From contig NZ_JIBU02000013.1 of the NCBI RefSeq assembly GCF_000633595.2, positions 186,001 to 250,000 of the forward strand: a DNA stretch of 64,000 nucleotides, in the 5' to 3' direction. This DNA is from Clostridium drakei (GTDB lineage Bacteria > Bacillota > Clostridia > Clostridiales > Clostridiaceae). Below, piece after piece: positions 18,857 through 28,473 of this stretch (its first letter is position 1; the number at the start of each line of letters is the position of its first letter). The notes under the pieces were generated by a model, which saw nothing but the letters and a program-made list of their open reading frames with translations, did no database searches and had not been told where the DNA came from. Position numbers and translations under genes: made by a program.

Positions 18857-18898
18857 AAAGGATAAGAGGAAGACATTAAAATCTTCCTCTTATCCTTT
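18857..18898 (-). terminator. Terminator of the giant surface protein gene
   Basis: Perfect 17-bp stem (18857-18873 with 18882-18898) with an 8-nt loop directly after the stop codon. The T-run is interrupted, but the position and stem strength make termination or 3' end protection likely. Confidence 0.8.
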
Positions 18899-18901
18899 AG
18901 A

Positions 18902-21900
18902 CTATTTTTTTATTAACTCATTAATTACATTTTCAACTTCATTAGTTACAGCTCCTGTACCGCCGAAAATAGTAATTTCTTTTATTTTGTCATCTTTTAA
19001 ATATGTCTTTTGCTCTTCTGTAAGACTGTTATCCACAAGAATTATAGGTGAATTGCTATTTGCTGCATAATTACTTCCTGCTAATGCATCTGGAAAATCT
19101 TTTCCTGATGCCACACATGCTTTGGTTCCTGATAAATTAAAGTATTTTGCTACATTAAGGGAAGTTTCAAATCTATCACTTCCACCTATTCTTACTATGT
19201 TCGTCTTATCTATTGATTGAGACAACCTATCTTCAACAGCTTTGCTTACGGCACCTTGTAATCCTATAATATATACCTTACCTGGTTTTATAGCTGAAAT
19301 TTCTTTCTTTACTACTTCAGGAATTTCATCTTTATTTACCATAAATATAGGATATTGTTTTACTGCTGCAATACTGCTTACTGATATTGCATCTGGATAA
19401 TTGTCCCCTGATACAATAATTACTGGAGTTCCTTCTTTAATACCTACTGTATCAGCAATTTTTGATGCTGTTTCATATCTGTCTGCTCCACCTATTCTAC
19501 TGATATTACCAAAACCAGCTGTAGTTACTTTGTTTTCCATATCCTTGCTTACTGAACCTATGCCTCCAAGAATATATACACTTCCTGTAGAATTCATATT
19601 TTCCTTCATATAAGCTATTACTTTTTCTTGTTCTTCAGCATTTTTTCCTACTAATAGTATAGGTGCTTTTTCCTTATAAGCTAGTACACTTCCTGCTAAT
19701 GCATCTGGATAGTTGTCTGAAGCTGCAAGAATGACCTTTGAAACCTTATCCTTATATGTTGATTTTGCAATAGCTATAGCTGTACTTATTCTATCTTGTC
19801 CATATATTCTTTCTATTGTGGTTTTTTCTGGAACTGGCACTGGTGATGGTGCTGGTGTTCCACCGCCACTTCCACCTGATCCTCCACTGGAAGATGGTGT
19901 TGTGTCTTTTACTGTAATAACTAAAGCTTGTGCATTACCAGCACTAAAGGTAAAGGTTAATGTTGTTGTTCCTATACTTTGTGCTGCTAAATACTCTTTC
20001 TTTATATTTACTGTACCATTGGTTATTACATAATCTGTTCCATTAACTAAAGCCTTAGTTCCATTTGCTATACTTACTAAAGTATTTCCCTTTAGTTCTA
20101 GTGAAGTACTTACATCTGCCTGTTTTGCTGTATTCTTATCAAAACCTGCAGTAGTTGGATTTATAACGGAATTTTGTGAAGTTGTATCCTTTACTGCTAT
20201 TGTTAAACTTTGACTAATTCCTGCACTAAAATTAAAAGTTAAATTTACTGTGCCTGTGCTTTGCTGTGCTAAATACTCCTTCTTTATAGTTACTCCTTCA
20301 CTAGTTGCTGCATAATCTGTTCCACTTACTAAAGTTTTATCTCCATTTTTAATGCTTACTAAATTGTTTCCATTAAGTGTTAACGTAGTACTTAAATCTG
20401 CTTGTTTAGAAGCATTTTTATCAAACTCTGCTTGAACTGGACTTATTGTGGAATTTTGTATGTCCATTTTTATAATTGTAAAGGTACTATACTTTGTAAT
20501 AGGAAACCTTAATCCTAAAACTCCTGTTTTATAGTCTACCACTTCACCTTTTAGCAGTTCTTTAGTTGCATCACTATGCTCTATAAATACTGCAAGGCTG
20601 TTTAAAAATGCTTCTCTTTGCACAGGATCTGATGGCATAGCTACATCTTTTAATGGTAAAGTTATAAAAGTTTTAGTCTGCTTCATATTTGTTTCTATTG
20701 TCATTGGTCTTCCTACTATTGATATTTCACTATTTCCCGCTGCATTCCTTACTATATCTTCCTGCTGTGCTCTTTGTTTAACCTCTTGCTGCTGCTGAGG
20801 TTGTTTTATTGGTACTAGCCTAAAATATAAATCTTCATCTACTACCTGCTTTACAGCTTCCTGTGGAAGTGTAATTCTAGCATTTTCAGTATCTATTTCT
20901 AAGTTTATATTTCCTCCTGCTAGTACACTAGTAGTAGCCTTTGGTACATCCACCTTAGTTTCTGACACTTCATCTTTCGTATCTGGTATTACTACTCTTG
21001 CTGTATCCTTACCTTGCTGTTTAAGGACATCTACTGTTTGCTTTGCTTTATCTTCTGTATACTGAACACCATCATGTTTTGAACCATCTGCATTGGTAGT
21101 TCTTTCAATTGTGGTTTGAGAAACTGTATCTCCACTGCTGCCATCCGTAACAGGTATTGTTACCACCTCTGGTGTTGGTGTTGGTGTCACATAATGTAAA
21201 ACTGTCAATGTCACTGCACTGCTTGTTACACTTCCAGCATTATTTGATACTGCTACTGAATAGCTTCCTGCATTTGATAACTGTACATTATTTAAGCTTA
21301 AAGTTGATGAATTTGCTCCACTTATGTCTGCTCCATCCTTTTTCCATTGATAATTTAAAGGGTCAGTTCCTGCAGCTGTTACACTGAAGCTTACATTTTG
21401 TCCTTCTGTTACTGCCTGTGCTGCTGGCCCAGTTGTTATAGTTGGTGCCACTGCTGTTGAATCCCCTATAGTCACCAATAATATTTGTGAATCTCCTGAA
21501 CTGAAGTCAAAGGTTAAGATTACAGTTCCAGTATCTAGTCCCTTTAGATATTCTTTCCTTATTGCCACTGTACTTCCAGACACTACGTAGTCTGTTCCCG
21601 CTGTAAGGGAATTATCTCCATTTTTTATATCAGATAGAGTATTTCCATTTAAGGTCATATCTACATTTATATCTGCATAATGTGAAGAGCCAGAATATTT
21701 ATCAAAGCTTGAAATGATTGGAGTTATACTTGAGTTACCAGGATTAGTATCACTTACAGTTATATTTAAGGACTGATTAGCTCCAGCATTGAAACAGAAA
21801 GTTAAGTTTACAGTTCCAGTAGCTAGTCCTTCTAAATATTCTTTCTTTATTGTCACGGTACTTCCAGCCACTACATAGTCTGTTCCTGATGAAAGAGAAG

Positions 21901-24900
21901 TAGTTCCATTTTTTAAGCCTAATAAAGTATTTCCATTTAGGGTCATATCTACATTTATATCTGCATAATCTGAAGAGTTTAAATATTTATCAAAGCCTGA
22001 GCTGGTTGGAGTTATACTTGAGTTATCAGGATTAGTATCACTTACAGTTATATTTAAGGACTGATTAGCTCCAGCATTGAAACAGAAGGTTAAGTTTACA
22101 GTTCCAGTAGCTAGTCCTTCTAGATATTCTTTCTTTATAGTCACTGTACTTCCTGATACTACGTAGTCTGTATCAGCTGTAAGGGAAGTACCTTCGTTTT
22201 CTATATCGGATAAAGTATTTCCATTTAGCGTCATATCTACATTTATATCTCCATAATTTGAAGAGCCTGAATACTTATCAAAGCTTGAGCTGGTTGTAGT
22301 TATACTTGAGTTACCAGGAGTAGTATCACTTATATTTATATTTAAGGGCTGATTAGTTCCAGCATTGAAGCAGAAGGTTAAGTTTACAGTTCCAGTAGCT
22401 AGTCTTTCTAAATATTCCTTCTTTATTGTAACTGCACTTCCTGTTGCTACGTAGTCTGTTCCTGCTGTAAGGGAAGTAGTTCCATTTTTTATATCGGATA
22501 AAGTATTTCCATTTAGCGTCATATCTACATTTATATCTGTATAATATGAAGAGCCAAGATATTTATCAAAGCTTGAGCTGGTTGGAGTTATACTTGAGTT
22601 ATCAGGAGTAGTATCACTTACAGTTATATTTAAGGACTGATTAGCTCCAGCATTGAAACAGAAGGTTAAGTTTACAGTTCCAGTAGCTAGTTTTTCTAAA
22701 TATTCTTTCTTTATAGTAACTGTATTTCCTGACACTGCATAGTCTGTTACCGCTGAAAGGGAAGTAGTCCCATTTTTTATGTCGGATAAAGTGTTTCCAT
22801 TTAGCGTCATATCTACATTTACATCTGCATAATATGAAGAGCTAGAATATTTATCAAAGCTTGAGCTGGTTGGAGTTATACTTGAGTTACCAGGAGCAGT
22901 ATCACTTACATCTATATTTAAGGACTGATTAGCTCCAGCATTGAAATAAAAGGTTAAGTTTACAATTCCAGTAGCTAGTCCCTCTAAATATTCCTTCTTT
23001 ATTGTAACGAAACTTCCTGTTGTTACGTAGTCTGCTCCTTCTGAAAGGGGAGCAGTTCCATTTTTTATGCTTGCTAAAGTATTTCCATTTAGGGTCATAT
23101 CTACATTTATATCTGTATAATTTAAAGAGCCTGAATACTTATCAAAGCTTGAGCTGGTTGGAGTTATACTTGAGCTTGCAGGAGTTGAATCACTTACAGC
23201 TATATTTAAGGACTGAGTATTTCCAGCATTGAAACAGAAGGTTAAGTTTACAGTTCCATTAGCTAGTCCTTTTAGATAGTCCTTCTTTATTGTAACGGAA
23301 CTTCCTGATACTGCGTAGTCTCTTCCAGATGAAAGGAAAGTAGTTCCATTTTTTATGTTCGATAAAGTATTTCCGTTTAAGGTCATATTTACATTTATAT
23401 CTGCATAATATAAAGAACCTGAGTATTTATCAAAGCTTGAGCTAGTTGCAGTTATACTTGAGTTAGCAGGGGTAGTATCTTTTACAGTTAAATTTAAGGA
23501 CTGAGTATTTCCAGCATTGAAACTGAAAGTTAAGTTTACAGTTCCATTAGCTAGTCCTTTTAGATAGTCCTTTTTTATTGTAACGTTGCTTCCTGATACT
23601 ACGTAGTCTGTTTCTGCTGTAAGGGGAGTAGTTCCATTTTTTATGCTAGATAAAGTATTTCCATTTAGGGTCATAGTTACATTTATATCCGCATAATATG
23701 AAGAACCTGAGTATTTATCAAAGCTTGAGCTAGTTGGAGTTATACTTGAGTTAGCAGGGGTAGTATCTTTTATAGTTAAATTTAAGGACTGAGTATTTCC
23801 AACATTGAAACTGAAGGTTAAGTTTACAGTTCCATTAGCTAGTCCTTTTAGATATTCCTTTTTTATTGTAACATTACTTCCTGATAATACGTAATCTCTT
23901 CCAGCTGTAAGGACAGTAGCTCCATTTTTTATGCTAGATAAAGTATTTCCATTTAGGGTCATAGCTGCATTTATATCTGCATAATATGAAGAACCTGAAT
24001 ATTTATCAAAGCTTGCGCTGGTGGGTGTTATACTTGAGTTTACTTTGTAGGCTGCACTCATGACGGTGCTAGTAATTCCATTCCTCACTGATATAGCTCG
24101 TATTGTCACAGGAGTGTTTATTGCTATTCCTGAGGTATAACGGGTACTTGTAGCAGAGGGGTTAGTACCATCCAGAGTGTAGTATATGTCGGCTCCTGAA
24201 ATAGAGCTGCTTAAGGTTACTAAGGTTCCGCTGGAAACTGTTCCACTAGCAGGGCTTGCAGTTGGTGGGGGGTCTACGGTGGTATACTTCATTACTGTTA
24301 AATTAGACTTAGTAGTACAAAATGCAACATAAGGCGTTCCATTATATACAGATAATGCGGTAGTGAATATATTATTTACTGAAAGTCCAGCTGATCCTAC
24401 TGTTTCCCAAGCAGTTCCATTATATTTGATTACTGTTGATCCGCCATTGCTATTATCATTAAATGCAACATAAGGTGTTCCGTTATATACTGATATTGAG
24501 CTGTATTCTGTATTACTTCCTAAGGAGCCAGCATTTCCTATTGTCACCCAGCTGCTGCCATTAAATTTCTTTACGGTTAAGACATGGGTACTTTCATTAG
24601 TAAATGAAACATAAGGTGTTCCATCAGAATCTATTGCTAAGGACAAAAAACTTGGGTAAGCTGGTGCTGGTAAAATAGATGAGTTTCCAACTGTTTGCCA
24701 GCTACCTTTATCAAATTTCATTAACTTTCCGGTAGCATCATACCCACTTCTAAAGGCAACATAAGGTATTCCATTATATATAGCTAATGTGGAATTGGAG
24801 CTTGCTTTTGCAAATTGGGCACCTCCTACTGTTTGCCATTTGCCGCCATCATATTTCTCTAAGGTTATATTTTGACGATTATCAATAAAGGTAACATAAG

Positions 24901-25360
24901 GTACGCCACCATATACACATATGGAGGTCTCGGATACATATTGTGATGAAAAATTAGGAGTTCCAATTGATTCCCAGTTGCCATTATTATATTTCATTAC
25001 TGATACTTTAATTTGACTCCCACCTCCACAATCACAAAAGGAAACATAAGGTATTCCGTTATACACATATAATGACATGCCCATATCGTTACCAATCGTA
25101 GGTATATTTCCAAGTTGTTCCCAGTCGCTGCCGTTATACTTCATTACTGCAATTTTATTATTAATAAGAACAACAACATAAGGTGTTCCATCAGCGATAA
25201 ATAATTTGGGATATATACCTGATAAAAGTCCAGGTGTTCCCACATTTATCCAGGCTTTTGAGTCTGCTGCCTTCACTGTGGTCATAAAGTTATTTGGCAA
25301 AATACCAAATAAAATTACCAAAAAAGCAGCAAGTATTATAGCTTTGTACTTTTTAAACAT
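18902..25360 (-). CDS. Giant cell-wall-anchored modular surface protein
   Basis: 2152 residues. A signal peptide (1-31, basic start and hydrophobic core ending VKA) leads to seven repeats with G(T/I)PYV(A/S)F and W-x3-G motifs (about 33-370), probably a seven-bladed propeller. Next is a chitobiase/hexosaminidase C-terminal-type domain (TLDGTNPSATS), then nine tandem X2 carbohydrate-binding Ig-like domains of about 95 residues, an Ig domain (YQWKKDGADIS), a Gln-rich unique region, two more X2 domains, a Ser/Gly/Pro linker and three cell wall binding repeat 2 modules (about 1847-2152, IDRISTA-like motifs such as RISTAIAIA and RYETASKIA). It probably binds wall polymers at the C-terminus and displays the propeller outward. 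AAAGGAG precedes the ATG. No catalytic domain was seen. Confidence 0.92.
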   Translation of the reverse strand: MFKKYKAIILAAFLVILFGILPNNFMTTVKAADSKAWINVGTPGLLSGIYPKLFIADGTPYVVVLINNKIAVMKYNGSDWEQLGNIPTIGNDMGMSLYVYNGIPYVSFCDCGGGSQIKVSVMKYNNGNWESIGTPNFSSQYVSETSICVYGGVPYVTFIDNRQNITLEKYDGGKWQTVGGAQFAKASSNSTLAIYNGIPYVAFRSGYDATGKLMKFDKGSWQTVGNSSILPAPAYPSFLSLAIDSDGTPYVSFTNESTHVLTVKKFNGSSWVTIGNAGSLGSNTEYSSISVYNGTPYVAFNDNSNGGSTVIKYNGTAWETVGSAGLSVNNIFTTALSVYNGTPYVAFCTTKSNLTVMKYTTVDPPPTASPASGTVSSGTLVTLSSSISGADIYYTLDGTNPSATSTRYTSGIAINTPVTIRAISVRNGITSTVMSAAYKVNSSITPTSASFDKYSGSSYYADINAAMTLNGNTLSSIKNGATVLTAGRDYVLSGSNVTIKKEYLKGLANGTVNLTFSFNVGNTQSLNLTIKDTTPANSSITPTSSSFDKYSGSSYYADINVTMTLNGNTLSSIKNGTTPLTAETDYVVSGSNVTIKKDYLKGLANGTVNLTFSFNAGNTQSLNLTVKDTTPANSSITATSSSFDKYSGSLYYADINVNMTLNGNTLSNIKNGTTFLSSGRDYAVSGSSVTIKKDYLKGLANGTVNLTFCFNAGNTQSLNIAVSDSTPASSSITPTSSSFDKYSGSLNYTDINVDMTLNGNTLASIKNGTAPLSEGADYVTTGSFVTIKKEYLEGLATGIVNLTFYFNAGANQSLNIDVSDTAPGNSSITPTSSSFDKYSSSSYYADVNVDMTLNGNTLSDIKNGTTSLSAVTDYAVSGNTVTIKKEYLEKLATGTVNLTFCFNAGANQSLNITVSDTTPDNSSITPTSSSFDKYLGSSYYTDINVDMTLNGNTLSDIKNGTTSLTAGTDYVATGSAVTIKKEYLERLATGTVNLTFCFNAGTNQPLNINISDTTPGNSSITTTSSSFDKYSGSSNYGDINVDMTLNGNTLSDIENEGTSLTADTDYVVSGSTVTIKKEYLEGLATGTVNLTFCFNAGANQSLNITVSDTNPDNSSITPTSSGFDKYLNSSDYADINVDMTLNGNTLLGLKNGTTSLSSGTDYVVAGSTVTIKKEYLEGLATGTVNLTFCFNAGANQSLNITVSDTNPGNSSITPIISSFDKYSGSSHYADINVDMTLNGNTLSDIKNGDNSLTAGTDYVVSGSTVAIRKEYLKGLDTGTVILTFDFSSGDSQILLVTIGDSTAVAPTITTGPAAQAVTEGQNVSFSVTAAGTDPLNYQWKKDGADISGANSSTLSLNNVQLSNAGSYSVAVSNNAGSVTSSAVTLTVLHYVTPTPTPEVVTIPVTDGSSGDTVSQTTIERTTNADGSKHDGVQYTEDKAKQTVDVLKQQGKDTARVVIPDTKDEVSETKVDVPKATTSVLAGGNINLEIDTENARITLPQEAVKQVVDEDLYFRLVPIKQPQQQQEVKQRAQQEDIVRNAAGNSEISIVGRPMTIETNMKQTKTFITLPLKDVAMPSDPVQREAFLNSLAVFIEHSDATKELLKGEVVDYKTGVLGLRFPITKYSTFTIIKMDIQNSTISPVQAEFDKNASKQADLSTTLTLNGNNLVSIKNGDKTLVSGTDYAATSEGVTIKKEYLAQQSTGTVNLTFNFSAGISQSLTIAVKDTTSQNSVINPTTAGFDKNTAKQADVSTSLELKGNTLVSIANGTKALVNGTDYVITNGTVNIKKEYLAAQSIGTTTLTFTFSAGNAQALVITVKDTTPSSSGGSGGSGGGTPAPSPVPVPEKTTIERIYGQDRISTAIAIAKSTYKDKVSKVILAASDNYPDALAGSVLAYKEKAPILLVGKNAEEQEKVIAYMKENMNSTGSVYILGGIGSVSKDMENKVTTAGFGNISRIGGADRYETASKIADTVGIKEGTPVIIVSGDNYPDAISVSSIAAVKQYPIFMVNKDEIPEVVKKEISAIKPGKVYIIGLQGAVSKAVEDRLSQSIDKTNIVRIGGSDRFETSLNVAKYFNLSGTKACVASGKDFPDALAGSNYAANSNSPIILVDNSLTEEQKTYLKDDKIKEITIFGGTGAVTNEVENVINELIKK
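21480..24040 (-). repeat. Nine tandem about 285-bp coding repeats (X2 domains)
   Basis: Nine in-frame units, each starting SSITPTSSSFDKYSGS and containing MTLNGNTL and VTIKKEYL. Neighbouring units are near identical at DNA level, so copy number may vary between strains by recombination. The central units 5-9 share more wording (CFNAGANQSLN) with each other than with units 1-3, which points to recent local duplication. Confidence 0.9.
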
Positions 25361-25378
25361 TTTTATAATCTCCTTTCT

Positions 25379-25588
25379 TTACTTATAATTTCTGTTTCTA
25401 AAATCGCTATATGTAAGTGGATTTTTTTGAAATCCTGGAGGTCTTTTGAATGTATAATTTAATTTCACTCCTTCATACTTTATTTTATTTGCGTCTACTG
25501 TTATTGTTGGATTAATTGTATCCTCCATAAAATCCCTCATATTGTTTCCTATATTCCAGATATTGCAACCTATAATAGAAAACCTCAT
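25379..25588 (-). CDS. Hypothetical short protein upstream of the giant surface gene
   Basis: An open frame that ends 18 nt before the surface protein start. From the ATG chosen here it encodes 69 residues, with a weak AGGA about 10 nt upstream; a TTG seven codons earlier is also open. It has a hydrophilic C-terminus with a PPGF motif. No family recognised. It may be a leader ORF of the surface gene or chance. Confidence 0.3.
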   Translation of the reverse strand: MRFSIIGCNIWNIGNNMRDFMEDTINPTITVDANKIKYEGVKLNYTFKRPPGFQKNPLTYSDFRNRNYK

Positions 25589-25659
25589 GGAAATATTTTC
25601 CTGGTACAAATGATAAAAATATCCCTTATTGATATTATGACAATTTACTTAAATATTGT

Positions 25660-25681
25660 ATATTGTACTTTGGTACAATAT
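25660..25681. promoter_or_regulatory. Palindromic site between the surface gene and the MalT-like regulator
   Basis: ATATTGTAC-TTTG-GTACAATAT, a perfect 9-bp inverted repeat in the divergent spacer. A further GTACAAA half-site lies near 25603. It is a candidate operator for the adjacent LuxR-type regulator or for another factor. Confidence 0.5.
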
Positions 25682-25842
25682 TACAAGATGAACACTACTC
25701 ATAAGCACTAAAAAAATAGCAATCTTTACATATTTGTGTTGTTGTAACATTTGAAAAATAGTATAATATGAATTATTATATAATGATATTTTAAATTATA
25801 TTTTTAATTATATTAAAGCAGTTATGCTAGGAGATGATTTTG

Positions 25843-28398
25843 ATGATAAGAGAAAGCCCTGCTAATGTTGGATTATTAAAAACAAAATACAGCATACCTG
25901 TAATAAATAAGCATCTGCTGACACGTAATACCATAAGTCACAAGCTAGAAGAGTCTTTGAGCCATAAACTTACTATCATAACAGCTCCTGCAGGCTATGG
26001 TAAAACTACCGCTGTGCTTAAATGGCTTGAAGGTATTTCACTTCCCTCTGCTTGGTTTTCCATCGATGAAGGCGACAATGACCCATTTGTATTCTGGCAC
26101 TATTTTTGTGCTGCTCTGAGCAGCGTTTCAAATGACATTGGTGAAGCTACAGAATATATTTTTGAATCAAAGGAGCTTTTTAAAGCAAATACCCATCTGA
26201 GCATTATGATCGATAGCTTATCGGATATACCCTCAGATTTTTTGCTTGTACTAGATGATTTCCATCTAATTACAAACCCTGACATTATTGATGTTCTATC
26301 TTACTTTATAACTTATTTGCCTTCAAACATGCACATTGCAATGATAAGCAGGACTGACCCTCCTTTGAAACTAGCAAAACTTGGATTAAAGGAGGAGCTA
26401 GTAAGAATCCAGGCAAAGGAACTCCGTTTTGAAACTGAAGAAATTTGTAAATATTATGAAACAAGAGGATATTTTCTGCAAAAAGAAGATATACATAAAA
26501 TTGAGTGCTATACAGAAGGATGGGCTGCTGCACTGGTTGCTGTAGCTCTGTCCCTTAAAGATAAAGGTAATATACATAATATCATAAGCCATTTTGGAAG
26601 CAGTAATTTATACATAGAAAACTATATTGTTGAAGATGTTTATGATACATGGTCAAGAGAAGAACAGGATTTTATGGAAAAAATATCGATATTGGACAAG
26701 TTGTGTGGTCCTCTTTGTGAAGAAATCACAGGCTATGATGGCAATTGCTTAGTAAAAGAATTGTATCTTCAAAATAGCTTTCTTATATCTCTGGATTATG
26801 AAGGTATATGGTTTAGATACCATCCCCTTTTCTTAGATTTTCTAAGAAAAAAACTATTGAAAAGGGATGCTGCCTCAATTCAAGCCTTACACCTTAAAGC
26901 AGGAGAATGGTTCAAAGCACAAGGCTTTTTTAATGAAGCAATTGATCACTTTTTGAAAGGATTTCATTACAAAATCGCTCTGCCTCTTATAGAAAAGAAT
27001 AGCCAAAAATCAGTAAGAAAAGGAGAATATTCAAAAGTTATTTCATGGATTGAACGATTGCCAGAAAAATATATTGAAAACTCTTTGATGATTCTACTTG
27101 TAAAATCAACATATCTTGTAGAAAAAGATGATTTCAATAAAGCTTGGAAATGTATAGAACGAATTGGATTGTTGTTAAATAAGGAAAACTCAACTTCTAA
27201 AGACTTCAATACAATCTATTTTCTAGTTAAATCTAATTTTTTTATACGACAAGGTAATGTTGAAAAAATCTTACAGCCTATTATTGAAGCTGCCGCCTGT
27301 GGTATAAGTGATATTATGAGTACAGAATATATGGATCTTAACCTATTTGATGTTTCTATTTTCCGTGCACCATATCATCCATTAATAAAAATACTAAAAA
27401 GAAATTTTGCTGAGTATGATTCGCTTGTCAGTAATTATAGAACTCTTATCAACACAAATCCCGGATATGCACCACTGATTAAAGGCGAATTTCATTATGA
27501 AAGCGGAAAGCTTAATGAAGCTCTTCCAGAGCTTTTTGCTTCAATTGACGAAGCTATTAATGCGTGTTGTGCAGGAGCTTTAGTGCCTGCAATGGTTACT
27601 ATAGCAAAAATAAAGCGAGCACAGGGAGATATACAAGGTGCTTTAAAGATTATTGAGGAATGTCAAGGAAAGGTGCTAGAATTTCGTAAACCTCACTGGA
27701 ATTACATGTTAAAGGCCTTTAAAGTACAACTTTATATTGATTTGGATGATACCACATCAATAGATAAATGGATGAATGAAAACAGACTGAATGTTTACCA
27801 GGATATTATTAAGATACATGAATATGAACTGATTGTGCTTAGTCGAGTTTTAATCTATAAACATCGTTATAATGATGCCACTTTTCTGTTGAACCGACTT
27901 TTACAATTTGCTATAGGACAGCGAAAAAATCACAGTATAGTTGAAATAAGAAACCTTCTTGCTATTGCAGCACTAAAAAACCTTAATGAAGAAATTGCTG
28001 AAAAACACTTTGAAGATGCTCTTTCCATAGGACTTAAAGAAGGTTATGTGAGAAGCTTTGTAGATGAGTTTACTCCCATGATTGCTTTACTAGAAATGTA
28101 TATAAGTAAGAATAAAAAAATAAGCAACCTGAAAGTTTATGCAAAAGATCTACTTGCCCAGACAAAAGAAGCTGTAAAGCATTTTATAATTCCTACATCT
28201 TCAAATATACTTCAAAGTCTTCTAACACCTATGGAAAAAAAAGTTTTACAGCTTATAATCAATGCTTACACCAACAAAGAAATTGCAGAAAAACTGAGAA
28301 TAACGCTAAGGACAGTAAAAGCTCATATTGGTAATATATATGCAAAGTTGGAAGTAAAAAACCGTATACAGTGCATAAAGAAAATTAAAGGCCTATAA
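25843..28398 (+). CDS. MalT-like LuxR-family ATP-dependent transcriptional regulator
   Basis: About 851 residues: STAND ATPase with Walker A APAGYGKTT and Walker B FLLVLDDFH, a winged-helix/arm segment, a long helical-repeat (TPR-like) sensor region, and a C-terminal LuxR HTH (TPMEKKVLQLI ... TNKEIAEKL ... TLRTVKAHIGNIYAKL). Length fits MalT (about 900). An ATG three codons earlier abuts the GGAG; the chosen ATG is 9 nt after it. Divergent from the giant surface protein gene, which it may control in response to a sugar or peptide ligand. Confidence 0.9.
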   Translation: MIRESPANVGLLKTKYSIPVINKHLLTRNTISHKLEESLSHKLTIITAPAGYGKTTAVLKWLEGISLPSAWFSIDEGDNDPFVFWHYFCAALSSVSNDIGEATEYIFESKELFKANTHLSIMIDSLSDIPSDFLLVLDDFHLITNPDIIDVLSYFITYLPSNMHIAMISRTDPPLKLAKLGLKEELVRIQAKELRFETEEICKYYETRGYFLQKEDIHKIECYTEGWAAALVAVALSLKDKGNIHNIISHFGSSNLYIENYIVEDVYDTWSREEQDFMEKISILDKLCGPLCEEITGYDGNCLVKELYLQNSFLISLDYEGIWFRYHPLFLDFLRKKLLKRDAASIQALHLKAGEWFKAQGFFNEAIDHFLKGFHYKIALPLIEKNSQKSVRKGEYSKVISWIERLPEKYIENSLMILLVKSTYLVEKDDFNKAWKCIERIGLLLNKENSTSKDFNTIYFLVKSNFFIRQGNVEKILQPIIEAAACGISDIMSTEYMDLNLFDVSIFRAPYHPLIKILKRNFAEYDSLVSNYRTLINTNPGYAPLIKGEFHYESGKLNEALPELFASIDEAINACCAGALVPAMVTIAKIKRAQGDIQGALKIIEECQGKVLEFRKPHWNYMLKAFKVQLYIDLDDTTSIDKWMNENRLNVYQDIIKIHEYELIVLSRVLIYKHRYNDATFLLNRLLQFAIGQRKNHSIVEIRNLLAIAALKNLNEEIAEKHFEDALSIGLKEGYVRSFVDEFTPMIALLEMYISKNKKISNLKVYAKDLLAQTKEAVKHFIIPTSSNILQSLLTPMEKKVLQLIINAYTNKEIAEKLRITLRTVKAHIGNIYAKLEVKNRIQCIKKIKGL

Positions 28399-28406
28399 AT
28401 TAACAG

Positions 28407-28440
28407 ATATGATCTCAAGGCTGTACTCTTGAGATCATAT
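28407..28440. terminator. Bidirectional terminator between the MalT-like gene and hcp
   Basis: Perfect 13-bp stem ATATGATCTCAAG/CTTGAGATCATAT with an 8-nt loop between the convergent stops of the two genes. The T-rich tail on the plus strand is interrupted. Confidence 0.7.
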
Positions 28441-28473
28441 ATTTACATTTTCACAGCGCTGTCATTAATTATA

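Noticed and set aside
21157-23232. Plus-strand ORFs across the repeat region of the surface gene
   Set aside because: They recur with the repeat period, are antisense to strong coding sequence and have low-complexity Leu-rich products.
21480-24040. Regularly spaced repeats as a CRISPR array
   Set aside because: The period is about 285 bp, fully in frame and translates to X2 domains; there are no short repeats with unique spacers.
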